Source: Calditrichia bacterium
GTDB lineage: Bacteria; Calditrichota; Calditrichia; RBG-13-44-9; J075
Length of the DNA: 64,000 nucleotides
Direction of reading: 5' to 3'
Assembly (NCBI GenBank): GCA_028284445.1
Contig: JANQRS010000032.1
Coordinates: 99,918-163,917 of the forward strand
The position numbers were made by a program, and so were the translations under genes. This document shows positions 52,642-61,765 of the stretch, one piece after another. Under the pieces are notes generated by a model, which was given only the letters and a program-made list of their open reading frames with translations, did no database searches and was not told the DNA's origin. The first letter of the stretch is position 1, and each line of letters opens with the position of its first letter.

Positions 52642-55143
52642 TTATTTCGTAACACGAACATTGGTAGGCGTATTCGGTGCGGTGATATCACTCGATTTGG
52701 ATATCACAAACGTGCCGCCGCCACCGCTGCTTTCAAAGTAAAGCGAGCCGTTTTCATCAACAATACTGTCCACGCCCGGTACCGTCACGCCATCCTGACG
52801 AACAAAGTATGCCCCCGGTTCCAGGCCGGTAACCACGTGACGAACACTACCGGCGGCAGTAATCGTGTATGTCAGTGCGTTTAAATCGGTAGTTGTGGTA
52901 TTGAAGAACACCACACGATTGCCATTGAGAAACGCCCCAAGGAAATCGCCGGTATCAATCTTTTCCATGCTGGCCATGGTGGTGAGATTGGTAGCAGTTC
53001 CAATTTGCATAGCAACCAGATAGTCAGAATCGGTAGAGCTGGTATTATGCTCAACTTCCATCCGGTAGGTCCCAGTGAAGTTCCGAGCGGCTTCATTGAT
53101 GTTACCGCCAAGCGACATGCTGCCGCCATTGGCGTCCAAATAAGGGGACGATGGCGATCCGCGCAACCCCACTGTAATATCTTCCGGTTCCAGCACTTTT
53201 ACATACATACGCCCATTGTTATTGGCATAGGTATTGGTCACTTCAAATTCTGTGGTATTGCTGGTGGTTTTGTAGGAACTGCTCTGGGTGCTCCAGGAAC
53301 CATCCATGGTCACCGGCTCATAAACAGTGCGCATCAACCAGCGGCGTGTATGATTGGTGGTCATATCAATATTGTCATAGATGATCAGATATTCTTCGCT
53401 GTTGCTGTAATCCGGTGCGGCCGGATCGCGAAAATAGACCATCTTACGACGAATAAGATCCATAAACGTCTCACCCTTATAGGTGCGGGTATAGTCATAA
53501 TCGAAATAGTCGTAGACATCTTCCAATGACTTTTCCGCAAGCACTTCGCCGATGTTGTTCTGCCCACCGGCCTGGTTGGCAACATGCGTCGGGGTATCAT
53601 TGTCCGGGGTTGTATTGGCCTGATTGAAATAGAATGCGTTGGAACCGGTATGAATCGCCATAATGTTGTGGAAAATCGGACTGGAAGGGTCGGTCGTTTC
53701 CGGTGGATCAATATCCAGCACCCGAGTAGACTTCCAGTTACCACCGTTGTTTACCGCTAACAGGCCGTTCTTGAAGACTTCGAAGCCGCCGTAGTCATCG
53801 TGATGATGCAGGTTAACAAACCATTCATGCTGATAGAAGAGAATCTTGGTGGCGTCTTCAGTATCAAAATCGCTGTACATGATGGTTTCGCCCATTCCGA
53901 AGCGATTGGTTTTGCTCAGGCCATATTCTTCGGGCGTCAGTTTTGCGACATCCTTATATCCCCAGAGGAATTTAAACCACAGCCAGAAGATCTCTTTTTC
54001 CAAAACATCATCAATAGGATCGGTTGTGCCAATACCCCCACGGCCATCGGTTACCAGCCAGTGCATAGCGGCAGCATGATCCGGATCGCTTGCCTTGAGC
54101 AGCGAGATGATTGGGGTCATATTGGTTTGATGGCCACGACCGCCCCAGCCGGACAGCCAGGCATCATCAAAGCGGTGCTTAATCCAGCCGGCGGTAGCGC
54201 CGTTATCGAAACGACGCGGCAATCCCAAATTCCAGTAGAACCAGGCAGCATCATGAATAGAACCGTACTCCTGGCAAAAGTCCATGCCCAGCGCCGGGCC
54301 AAGACCACTTGCCTGAAAGGTCTGCTGCCCAAGGGTCACACCATAATAGTTGCCACCTTCACCATTGGCAGCGGTGCCCTCATGAACAATGTCCTGGACA
54401 TCAAAAACCTGGTCAAACACAAACCATTGAATCACATCTTTGAGGCGATTGATATCAGCTGTACGGCTGGCGCCGAGGTCATCGCCATACATCGCCGCAC
54501 CACCCCAGAAACCGACTTCCCAGCATTGACTATTCCAGTCATTGCCCAAATTCATGCCTTCATCGGGAAAACAGCGGGCATTGGTTTCCTGGGTATTCAT
54601 AAAGATCGACAAATCTGCCATGAATTCTTTCTGACTCTGGGTCCAGTAATCGAATATCCAGTCATATGCCAGGGCGGTGGTCATGGTAATGTAACCACCC
54701 TGGTTCCCGGTGATGCCACCACGGAATTCTCTCATGCCCTGATTCCGTACGCGGTTATCGATTTCGATGATATGATCATAGACCTTGTCGGCATATTCAG
54801 TGGTGCTATGTCCGAAGGTAAAGCTGCTGAATAGCCCGGAATCCAGTGCGTAATAAAGGAAAGCGTAGTTGCAGGCTTCCCAAAGTAGCATGCGCCGCTC
54901 TTTACTGCTGGGACTTTCATCAAAATCGGCATCGCGGGCATTTAACCAGGTTTGGAAATCTGTTGATTCGTATGTTTCAATATAGCTGGCAATACTCGGG
55001 AAGGTTGATTCCGTAAAAAACAGGCGTGGATGTTCACCGTTGGCCATCGGTGAACCGGCCGGCACGTTATATGTACCATATTGTCCCCACAACATGGAGG
55101 ATAACAATAGCAGAACGGTGTGAACAACGTTCATGTATCTCAT
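52642..55143 (-). CDS. Heparinase II/III-like lyase, tandem copy A
   Basis: An 834-residue secreted protein. ATG at 55141-55143 follows GAGGG by about six bases; the signal is VVHTVLLLLSSMLWGQ. NGEHPRLFFTESTFPS opens an alpha/alpha-toroid like that of heparinase and alginate lyases; the heparinase II/III core is NLHHHDDYGGFEVFKNG at about residue 460, with the likely catalytic tyrosine and histidine. The C-terminus is a beta-sandwich (VTGLEPGAYFVRQDGVTV). It ends in SDITAPNTPTNVRVTK, like the start of a fibronectin fold. It is one of three tandem paralogues. The polysaccharide substrate is unknown. Confidence 0.82.
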   Translation of the reverse strand: MRYMNVVHTVLLLLSSMLWGQYGTYNVPAGSPMANGEHPRLFFTESTFPSIASYIETYESTDFQTWLNARDADFDESPSSKERRMLLWEACNYAFLYYALDSGLFSSFTFGHSTTEYADKVYDHIIEIDNRVRNQGMREFRGGITGNQGGYITMTTALAYDWIFDYWTQSQKEFMADLSIFMNTQETNARCFPDEGMNLGNDWNSQCWEVGFWGGAAMYGDDLGASRTADINRLKDVIQWFVFDQVFDVQDIVHEGTAANGEGGNYYGVTLGQQTFQASGLGPALGMDFCQEYGSIHDAAWFYWNLGLPRRFDNGATAGWIKHRFDDAWLSGWGGRGHQTNMTPIISLLKASDPDHAAAMHWLVTDGRGGIGTTDPIDDVLEKEIFWLWFKFLWGYKDVAKLTPEEYGLSKTNRFGMGETIMYSDFDTEDATKILFYQHEWFVNLHHHDDYGGFEVFKNGLLAVNNGGNWKSTRVLDIDPPETTDPSSPIFHNIMAIHTGSNAFYFNQANTTPDNDTPTHVANQAGGQNNIGEVLAEKSLEDVYDYFDYDYTRTYKGETFMDLIRRKMVYFRDPAAPDYSNSEEYLIIYDNIDMTTNHTRRWLMRTVYEPVTMDGSWSTQSSSYKTTSNTTEFEVTNTYANNNGRMYVKVLEPEDITVGLRGSPSSPYLDANGGSMSLGGNINEAARNFTGTYRMEVEHNTSSTDSDYLVAMQIGTATNLTTMASMEKIDTGDFLGAFLNGNRVVFFNTTTTDLNALTYTITAAGSVRHVVTGLEPGAYFVRQDGVTVPGVDSIVDENGSLYFESSGGGGTFVISKSSDITAPNTPTNVRVTK

Positions 55144-55694
55144 CAGATCCCTCTTGCTTTCTACCATTAATCTCATTTTCTCTCTTCTCCTCACTCCAGA
55201 CCAATCGCCGTCAATAATAAGACATTTCCACTGGCGATGAGCCAAACTCCGTCACTTTGTCGCGAATAAGCGCTTTAACAAAACCGCCACAAAAATGCAA
55301 CATCAATGCAGTCCACAATTAACATGCCAAGCGCGGCAAATTATTGTTCCACAACACATTGACGAAAGTTTTCGGCTTTCCTTCAGATCTGTTATCGGAG
55401 GGATATACGCCATCATCAAATAATTCTAGGGTAGATATGCATTATTGCAGAAAGATTACACAGGAATGGTCAGGACGGGCAAAAAACAGAAAAATTTCAG
55501 GCACTTAGCGGAAGGCGTGAAACAAAAACGCTCTGTGAACTATTTTTACAAGGGAATAAAGATTGGGGATTAGAGATTGGAGATTAATTGTAGGTCGGAT
55601 TACACTGTCGGCAATCGTTGCCAATGTCAATTTCTTACGACGGCTAATCCGACCTACAATGTTTCAATACTTCAATCTTCAATCTTCAATGAAT
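55144..55694. other. 551-base gap with repeat words and REP-like palindrome
   Basis: From 55144 to about 55560 is promoter and leader sequence of copy A, including a CCACAATTAACATGCCAA block at 55313 that resembles one before copy B. From 55561 come GATTGGGGATTAGAGATTGG-type words, the REP-like palindrome (55587-55660) and TCAATCTTCAATC words (55668-55690). Confidence 0.65.
55587..55660. repeat. REP-like GTAGGTCGGATTA palindrome
   Basis: TTGTAGGTCGGATTA (55587-55601) and TAATCCGACCTACAA (55646-55660) are 15-base complementary arms about 44 bases apart. The words match the widespread GTAGGTCGGATTA-type extragenic palindromes of many bacteria. It lies past the stop of lyase copy B. Confidence 0.85.
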
Positions 55695-58193
55695 CTACCT
55701 GCTGACTCGCAAATTCACTGGTGTGCTCGGCGCAGTGACATCATTGGATTTCGAAATCACGAAACTACCGCCACCGTTATTCTCGAAATACAGGACGCCG
55801 TCTTCATCAACCACGGTATTGATGCCGGAAATCGAGTTGCCATCCTGACGAACAAAGTAAGCACCTTGCTCCAGACCGGTAATATAATGGCGCACACTCC
55901 CGGAAGCGCTAATGGTATAGGAGAGGTTATTATCTCTGTTGTCGTCTTTGTTAAAGAAAGCAACGCGATTGCCATTGATGAAGGCACCGAGAAACTCCGG
56001 CGCATCAAGGCGGCTCATACTGGCCATCGTATTCAGATGCGTTGCGGAGCCAATTTGCATCACCACCAGGTATTCCGAATTATTGGAATTGGCATCGTCT
56101 TCAATTTCCAGGCGATAAGTACCAACAAAATTTCGAGCATCCTCGGAATTATTTCCGCCGGCACCAAGGCTGCTCCCGTTAGCATCCGGAAAAGGAGAGC
56201 TTGGAGAACCGCGCAGGCGAAAGGTAAAGTTATCCGGCGACAAGACTTTCAGGAACATCCGGCCATTGTTGTTGCCGTAGGTATTGGTGATCTCCAGGGT
56301 CGTCGAGCCACTGCTGGTCAGATGATCTGATGACTGCGTTGTCCATGAGCCATCCACAACTTCCGGCTGATAAACGGTACGGGTCAGCCAGCGGCGGGTA
56401 TGATTGGTATTAAGATCCACGTCATCATAGAGCAGTAAAAATTCTTCAGCGTTCGAATAATCCGGCGCATTCGGGTCGCGAATATAAAGCATGCGCCGAT
56501 TCAGGTTCTCGGCATATCCGTTCCCACGACGGGTTGGGGTATAATCATAATCATAGTAATCATACACATCAGCTAAGGACTCGCTTGCTTCAACGGTCCC
56601 AATATTATTCACGCCACCTGGCTGGTTGGCAGGTGCATCCGGTGTATCAGCATCGGCCGTGGTGTTGGCGGTATGCCCATAGGTGTTATTGCTACCGGTG
56701 TAAATGGCCATAATTGAGTGGAATACCGGTGCTGAGGGGTTCTGCGTTTCAGCCGGGTCAATATCAAGGGCGCGAGTACTCTTCCAGTTTGAGCCGGTAT
56801 TGATCGTCAGGAGCCCATTCTTAAATACTTCGAAAGCGCCATAATCATCATGATTGTGCAAATTCACAAAATACTGATGGGTATAGAACAGAATCTTTGT
56901 CGCGTCCTGGGTAGTCAGATCACTCTGGATAATGGTTTCACCCATTGCGAAGCGATTCGCCTCAGGCAGCTCGTACTGATCAGGTGACAGTTTGGGAATA
57001 TCTTTGTATCCCCACAAGAACTTATACCACAGCCAAAAGATATCCGGATTGAAGACGTTATTGACTGGATTATCATTGCCAATACCACCGCGCCCTTCTT
57101 CCATCAGCCAGCGAATGGCGCCAGCACGTTCAGGATCGCTCTTCTTCAACAGGTGCAGCCCGGGAGCAAGGTTCGTTTGAAAACCCAGTCCAGACCAGCC
57201 GGAAATCCACACGTCGTCGAAGCGATGCTTGATCCAACCGGCGGTATTGCCATCGTCCCAGCGTTGCGGCTGGCCGGTGTTCCAATAATACCAGGAAGCG
57301 TCACGCATGGAGCCGTATTCTTGAGCAAAATCCATATTCAGGGCAGATCCGAGACCAATGGCTTGAAAATATTGTTGGGTAATGGTCACGCCGTAATAGT
57401 TACCACCTTCACCGTTTCCGGCTGTGCCCTCATGAACCACTTCCTGAACGTCAAAAACCTGATCAAAAAGGAACCAGCCAATCACGTCTTTCAGGCGCTC
57501 CTGGTCAGCAGTATAGCTGGCGCCAAGATCGTCGCCCCAAATAGCGGCCCCGCCCCAGAATCCCACTTCCCAGCACTGGCTGTTGAAGTCGTTTCCAATG
57601 TTCATTCCCTCTCCGGGAAAGCAGCGGTCGTTGGATTCGGCATTGTACAGGAAGATCGACAGATCTGCCAGGAACTGCTTCTGGGAAAGATCCAGGTAGT
57701 CATGCATCCAGTCATAAATGATCGCCGTCGTCATGGTGATATAGCCACCATTAGAGCCGCTGATGCCGCCGCGAAATTCGCGCATGCCCTGATTGCGGAC
57801 TCGGTTATTGATTTCAACCGCATGGTCATATGCCTTGGAAGCATACTGGTCGGCAGTATAGTTAAACCCATAAGAGTCAAGTAGGCCTGATTTTACTGCG
57901 TAATACATAAAAGCAAAATTACAGGCTTCCCATATCAGAAAGCGGCGATCTTTGGAGGACGGGCTTTCACTATATTCTCCATCCCGCTCGTCGACCCAAG
58001 TCTGGAAATCAGCGGACTCGTAGGTTGTGATGTACGTAGCGATTTCCGGGAATGAACCGGCGGTGAAAAACAGTCTCGGATGCTCTCCATTGGCCATCGG
58101 TGAACCGGCCGGCACGGTATAAGTGCCATATTGTGCAAACACCGACATGCTTATCAGCATCATCAGGGCAATGAATCGATTAATAGCGCTCAT
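55695..58193 (-). CDS. Heparinase II/III-like lyase, tandem copy B
   Basis: An 832-residue secreted paralogue of copy A: the signal peptide (FIALMMLISMSVFAQ) is followed by the same YGTYTVPAGSPMANGEHP start. The alpha/alpha-toroid motif RNQGMREFRGGISGSNG, the core NLHNHDDYGAFEVFKNG and the beta domain VRHYITGLEQGAYFVRQDG align with copy A. The core is NHDD here versus HHDD in copies A and C, a possible active-site difference. It ends in SNDVTAPSTPVNLRVSR. GGGAG lies directly before the ATG. The three copies are separated by about 550 bases each, with no other gene. Confidence 0.82.
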   Translation of the reverse strand: MSAINRFIALMMLISMSVFAQYGTYTVPAGSPMANGEHPRLFFTAGSFPEIATYITTYESADFQTWVDERDGEYSESPSSKDRRFLIWEACNFAFMYYAVKSGLLDSYGFNYTADQYASKAYDHAVEINNRVRNQGMREFRGGISGSNGGYITMTTAIIYDWMHDYLDLSQKQFLADLSIFLYNAESNDRCFPGEGMNIGNDFNSQCWEVGFWGGAAIWGDDLGASYTADQERLKDVIGWFLFDQVFDVQEVVHEGTAGNGEGGNYYGVTITQQYFQAIGLGSALNMDFAQEYGSMRDASWYYWNTGQPQRWDDGNTAGWIKHRFDDVWISGWSGLGFQTNLAPGLHLLKKSDPERAGAIRWLMEEGRGGIGNDNPVNNVFNPDIFWLWYKFLWGYKDIPKLSPDQYELPEANRFAMGETIIQSDLTTQDATKILFYTHQYFVNLHNHDDYGAFEVFKNGLLTINTGSNWKSTRALDIDPAETQNPSAPVFHSIMAIYTGSNNTYGHTANTTADADTPDAPANQPGGVNNIGTVEASESLADVYDYYDYDYTPTRRGNGYAENLNRRMLYIRDPNAPDYSNAEEFLLLYDDVDLNTNHTRRWLTRTVYQPEVVDGSWTTQSSDHLTSSGSTTLEITNTYGNNNGRMFLKVLSPDNFTFRLRGSPSSPFPDANGSSLGAGGNNSEDARNFVGTYRLEIEDDANSNNSEYLVVMQIGSATHLNTMASMSRLDAPEFLGAFINGNRVAFFNKDDNRDNNLSYTISASGSVRHYITGLEQGAYFVRQDGNSISGINTVVDEDGVLYFENNGGGSFVISKSNDVTAPSTPVNLRVSR

Positions 58194-58273
58194 TGTCTCC
58201 CTCTATCTATAGTCTTATGGTGAATTCCATTTAATAGCCATTTGACGGCGGGCGGGAGTGCCTCTCTACCATT

Positions 58274-58290
58274 CACCCTCTCCGCAACCA
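58274..58290. repeat. 17-bp match to the tRNA-Ser(CGA) 3' end
   Basis: CACCCTCTCCGCAACCA is identical to 15517-15533, which spans the last T-arm and acceptor bases of tRNA-Ser(CGA) and six flanking bases. It may be a remnant of an attachment site or chance; no integrase is near. Confidence 0.5.
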
Positions 58291-58671
58291 GCCAATTCCT
58301 TTGGCCTTATAAAACAGCAAACAATTTACGTACCAAAAAATATTCAGCTTAATAGATTTTTATTAATCCGCTCAATGAGCGGAATCCGGAACCCCGCCCA
58401 TCTTGCATATTTTAAGCTATGAAATTATTAAACTTAGCACAGATATGCACTCAAGTCTGTGATATTTACCAACTATGGGAATTATTATGTATCGACTGGC
58501 GTAAGTCTCTGCTTCGGCAAAAATCCAGCTGAAATATGCAGCTAATTATCGGACATTTGTCTGGAGAGAAGAGTTAGGAGTTTTTTTGGAGCAAGTCTGT
58601 ATAGGAATTATACAGATTGGGAGTGGAGAATAGAGATTTGATGCTGGATGCTGCAAGTTAGCCATAGAGAC

Positions 58672-58714
58672 CACATCGCCCTTTATCCCCCTTGAAGGGA
58701 TAAAGGGGGATGTG
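58672..58714. repeat. CATCCCCCT-type palindrome, copy 8
   Basis: CACATCGCCCTTTATCCCC, centre CTTGAAG, GGATAAAGGGGGATGTG. Inner stem TTTAT pairs with ATAAA. It lies past the stop of lyase C. Confidence 0.85.
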
Positions 58715-58741
58715 CCGGCATCGAGTTTCGAGCATCCAGTA

Positions 58742-61240
58742 TCACCTGACAATCCGAACATTGGTAGGCATATTGGGGGCAGTAATATCATTCGATTTTG
58801 AAATCACAAAATCACCGCCGCCGCTTTGCTCAAAGTAAAGCGTACCGTCGTCTGCAACGAGATTATTAATAGCGGAGAGCTGAGTACCATCCTGATAAAC
58901 AAAATAGGCGCCGGCCTCCAGGCCGGTAATGTAATGACGAACACTGGCCGTACCGCTGATGGAATAGGAAAGGGCATTGTCGCGCTGATCGTCGCGGTTG
59001 AAGAAAGCAACCCGATTGTCGGCGATAAATGCCCCGACAAAATCAGTGGCATCAATTCGTTCCATCGCAACCATGTCTGTTAAGTTGCTGGCGGTGCCAA
59101 TTTGCATCACCACCAGGTATTCAGAGTTGTTCGATGTTGCATCATCTTCAATTTCCAGACGGTAGGTGCCAATGAAATTTCGGGCTGCCTCTGAAGGACC
59201 GGACCCGGCAGCCAGACTGCCTCCGTTTGCATCGGGAAAGGGGTTTGATGGAGATCCGCGCAAACGAAACGTGAAGCTGGCGGGAGACAGGACCTTCAGA
59301 AACATACGCCCGTCATTGTTGCCGTAAGTGTTGGTGATTCGCAATGTTGTGGAGTTAGTGCTGGTTTTATAAGAACTATTTTGCGTGGTCCAGGCGCCAT
59401 CAACGGTTTCCGGTTCGTAGACAGTCCGCGCTAACCAGCGCCTGGTGTGATTGGTATTGAGGTCGACATCATCATAGATTAGCAGATATTCTTCACTGTT
59501 GCTGTAATCCGGGGCATTGGGATCGCGGATATAGAGCATACGACGATTGAGATTTTCCGCATAATTGCTACCCTTATGGGTACGCGTATAGTCGTAATCA
59601 TAGTAATCGAACACATCTTCTATGGATTTGGACGCTTCGACAGCGCCAATATCATTCTGCCCGCCAGGCTGATTTGCCGGGTTGTCCGGGGTATCGTTAT
59701 CCGGCGTGGTATTGGTGCCGTGTCCGTAGGTATTGTTACTGCCGGTATAAATCGCCATTATCGAGTGAAATACCGGCATGGACGGGTCCTGCGTTTCCGG
59801 CGCCGGGATCCCTAGAGAACTTTGACTTTTCCAATTGCCGCCGTTATTGATTGCCAATAATCCGTTCTTGAAGACCTCGAAACCGCCATAGTCATCATGA
59901 TGATGCAAATTCACAAACCACTTATGGGTATAAAACAAGATCTTGGTGGCATCTTCCGTGGTAAAATCACTTTGCATAATGGTTTCGCCCATGGCAAACC
60001 GGTTGGTTTTCGAAAACTCGTATTGATCCGGCGGAATTTTCGTAATGTCCTTATATCCCCAAAGGTAACGATACCAGAGGAAGAAGATATTCGGATCAAA
60101 CACCTGGTCCAAGGGCGTTGTATCGCCAATGCCGCCACGACCATCCTCTAAAAGCCAGCGAAGTGCCCCGGCACGCTCCGGGTCGACATTTTTCAGCAGA
60201 AACAAACCGGGGCCGATATTGGTGCGCGAGCCAAGCCCGGACCAGCCGGCAATCCATACATCATCAAAACGATGCTTGACCCACCCTTCACTACTGCCGT
60301 CGTCCCAGCGACGCGGTTGTCCGGTATTCCAATAATACCAGGGGGCATCACCGATGGAACCATACTGCTCAGCAAAATTGATTCCCAGCGCAGGTCCAAG
60401 ACCAGTCGCCTGAAAATATTGCTGAAGCAGCGTCACCGGATAATAGTTCGATCCTTCTCCATTGCCTGCCTTGCCTTCGTAAACCACATTTTGCACATCA
60501 AAAACCTGATCGAACACAAACCAACCTATAACATCTTTCATGGTGTTGATTTGATCGGTGTAGCCGGCACCAAGGTCATCGCCATACATCGCTGCTCCAG
60601 CCCAAAAGCCCACTTCCCAACATTGGCTATTGAAGTCATTGCCGATGTTCATTCCCTCACCGGGGAAACAACGATCGTTGAATTCTGCATTGTGCAGAAA
60701 CCAGGAGGCATCAGCAATGAACTGCTTTTGACCCAGTGTGAGATAATCATGTGTCCAGTCATATACAACCGCCAGGCTCATGGTGATGTAGCCGCCTTCG
60801 CTGCCGCTGATCCCAGCGCGGAATTCCCGGAGTCCCTGGTTACGCACGCGATTATCAATTTCGACGGCATGATCATAAGCCTTGGCAGCGTATTCATCGG
60901 CGGTTCTTCCCCAGCTAAAGCCGCCAAGCAAACCGGTTTTCATCGCGTAGTACATAAAGGAGAAATTACATGCATCCCAAAGTAAATCGCGGCGTTCCTT
61001 GGATGCCGGATTGAGGTTGTATTCCTGGTCACGCTCATTGATCCAATTCTGGAAATCAGCGGATTCATAGGTGGAAATATAGCTTGCTACGTTCGGGAAG
61101 GACGTAGCCGTAAAGAACAGGCGCGGATGTTCGCCATAGGCCATCGGCGAACCGGCCGGCACAGTGTAGGTGCCATATTGCGCTCCCACAAATGTGGAAA
61201 GTAACATCAAGAAAATTAGTCGTACAGCGATAGCACTCAT
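58742..61240 (-). CDS. Heparinase II/III-like lyase, tandem copy C
   Basis: An 832-residue secreted paralogue. Signal: VRLIFLMLLSTFVGAQ. It shares YGTYTVPAGSPMAYGEHP, RNQGLREFRAGISGSEGG, the core NLHHHDDYGGFEVFKNG (about residue 460) and VRHYITGLEAGAYFVYQDG with copies A and B. It ends SNDITAPNMPTNVRIVR. Copies B and C have the same length and look closer to each other than to A, though this is by eye. Divergent from the LVIVD-type gene at 61766. Like A and B it has no NPFNP sorting domain, so it may be periplasmic or freely secreted. Confidence 0.82.
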   Translation of the reverse strand: MSAIAVRLIFLMLLSTFVGAQYGTYTVPAGSPMAYGEHPRLFFTATSFPNVASYISTYESADFQNWINERDQEYNLNPASKERRDLLWDACNFSFMYYAMKTGLLGGFSWGRTADEYAAKAYDHAVEIDNRVRNQGLREFRAGISGSEGGYITMSLAVVYDWTHDYLTLGQKQFIADASWFLHNAEFNDRCFPGEGMNIGNDFNSQCWEVGFWAGAAMYGDDLGAGYTDQINTMKDVIGWFVFDQVFDVQNVVYEGKAGNGEGSNYYPVTLLQQYFQATGLGPALGINFAEQYGSIGDAPWYYWNTGQPRRWDDGSSEGWVKHRFDDVWIAGWSGLGSRTNIGPGLFLLKNVDPERAGALRWLLEDGRGGIGDTTPLDQVFDPNIFFLWYRYLWGYKDITKIPPDQYEFSKTNRFAMGETIMQSDFTTEDATKILFYTHKWFVNLHHHDDYGGFEVFKNGLLAINNGGNWKSQSSLGIPAPETQDPSMPVFHSIMAIYTGSNNTYGHGTNTTPDNDTPDNPANQPGGQNDIGAVEASKSIEDVFDYYDYDYTRTHKGSNYAENLNRRMLYIRDPNAPDYSNSEEYLLIYDDVDLNTNHTRRWLARTVYEPETVDGAWTTQNSSYKTSTNSTTLRITNTYGNNDGRMFLKVLSPASFTFRLRGSPSNPFPDANGGSLAAGSGPSEAARNFIGTYRLEIEDDATSNNSEYLVVMQIGTASNLTDMVAMERIDATDFVGAFIADNRVAFFNRDDQRDNALSYSISGTASVRHYITGLEAGAYFVYQDGTQLSAINNLVADDGTLYFEQSGGGDFVISKSNDITAPNMPTNVRIVR

Positions 61241-61765
61241 TGGTCCCTCAATACTTACAAATTCGACATCAATGCCGTCTAGTCACGGTAGATTTAAGGC
61301 ATCTATAAGTAAGCGAACGGACGTCTGAGGGATGTGATTTTTGGACAAGATGTGCCCATTCCACTGCGATTTTCGGACCAGCAGGCGGCACAAGAGAACA
61401 CGCCAATCCTATATTTTACAATGATTTACGACCCTACTAAGCGAAATCCCTTTTACGAATCAGCAAAGCATTTCACACAACATCATTAAATGAAAGCAAT
61501 CTCGTTGTAGCACAACCATAGCCCAATGAAAATACAAAATGCCACATCCCCTTGCATCCCCCTTCGAAGGGGGAACAAGGGGGATGTGGCTTGCCGTTCC
61601 CGATTTCCTAATTCCAAATTCGTGACGATGCTGACAATAATCAGCAGTCGATATTCCTATCTTTATGCCGGGAATACTCTATTCTCTTTCTCATATCGGA
61701 GTGGGAAACCCACATCTCTAAAATCTTTTCTTCACTGATCTTCACAGCCTGCGGAGGGAATGTCG
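61241..61765. other. 525-base divergent promoter region
   Basis: It holds CATCCCCCT-type copy 9 (61541-61590), an AATTCCAAATTCG word near 61610, and a small hairpin GTGGG-aaa-CCCAC at 61701-61713 in the leader of the 61766 gene. No coding sequence is supported. Confidence 0.6.
61541..61590. repeat. CATCCCCCT-type palindrome, copy 9
   Basis: GCCACATCCCCTTGCATCCC, centre CTTCGAAG, arm ending AGGGGGATGTGGC. It lies between lyase C and the LVIVD-type gene. Confidence 0.9.

Larger units (their letters stand above)
58194..58741. other. 548-base gap between lyases B and C
   Basis: It contains a 17-base copy of the 3' end of tRNA-Ser(CGA) at 58274-58290, an AACAATTTACGTACCAA block at 58320, CGCTCAATGAGCG-like palindrome near 58369-58382, GATGCTGGATGCTGCAAG words (58640-58655) and CATCCCCCT-type copy 8. 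No gene is seen. Confidence 0.65.

Noticed and set aside
53800..54834. A 344-codon plus-strand frame inside lyase A
   Set aside because: It is antisense to the lyase coding region, which has a clear signal peptide and catalytic-core motif, and similar shadows occur in copies B and C.
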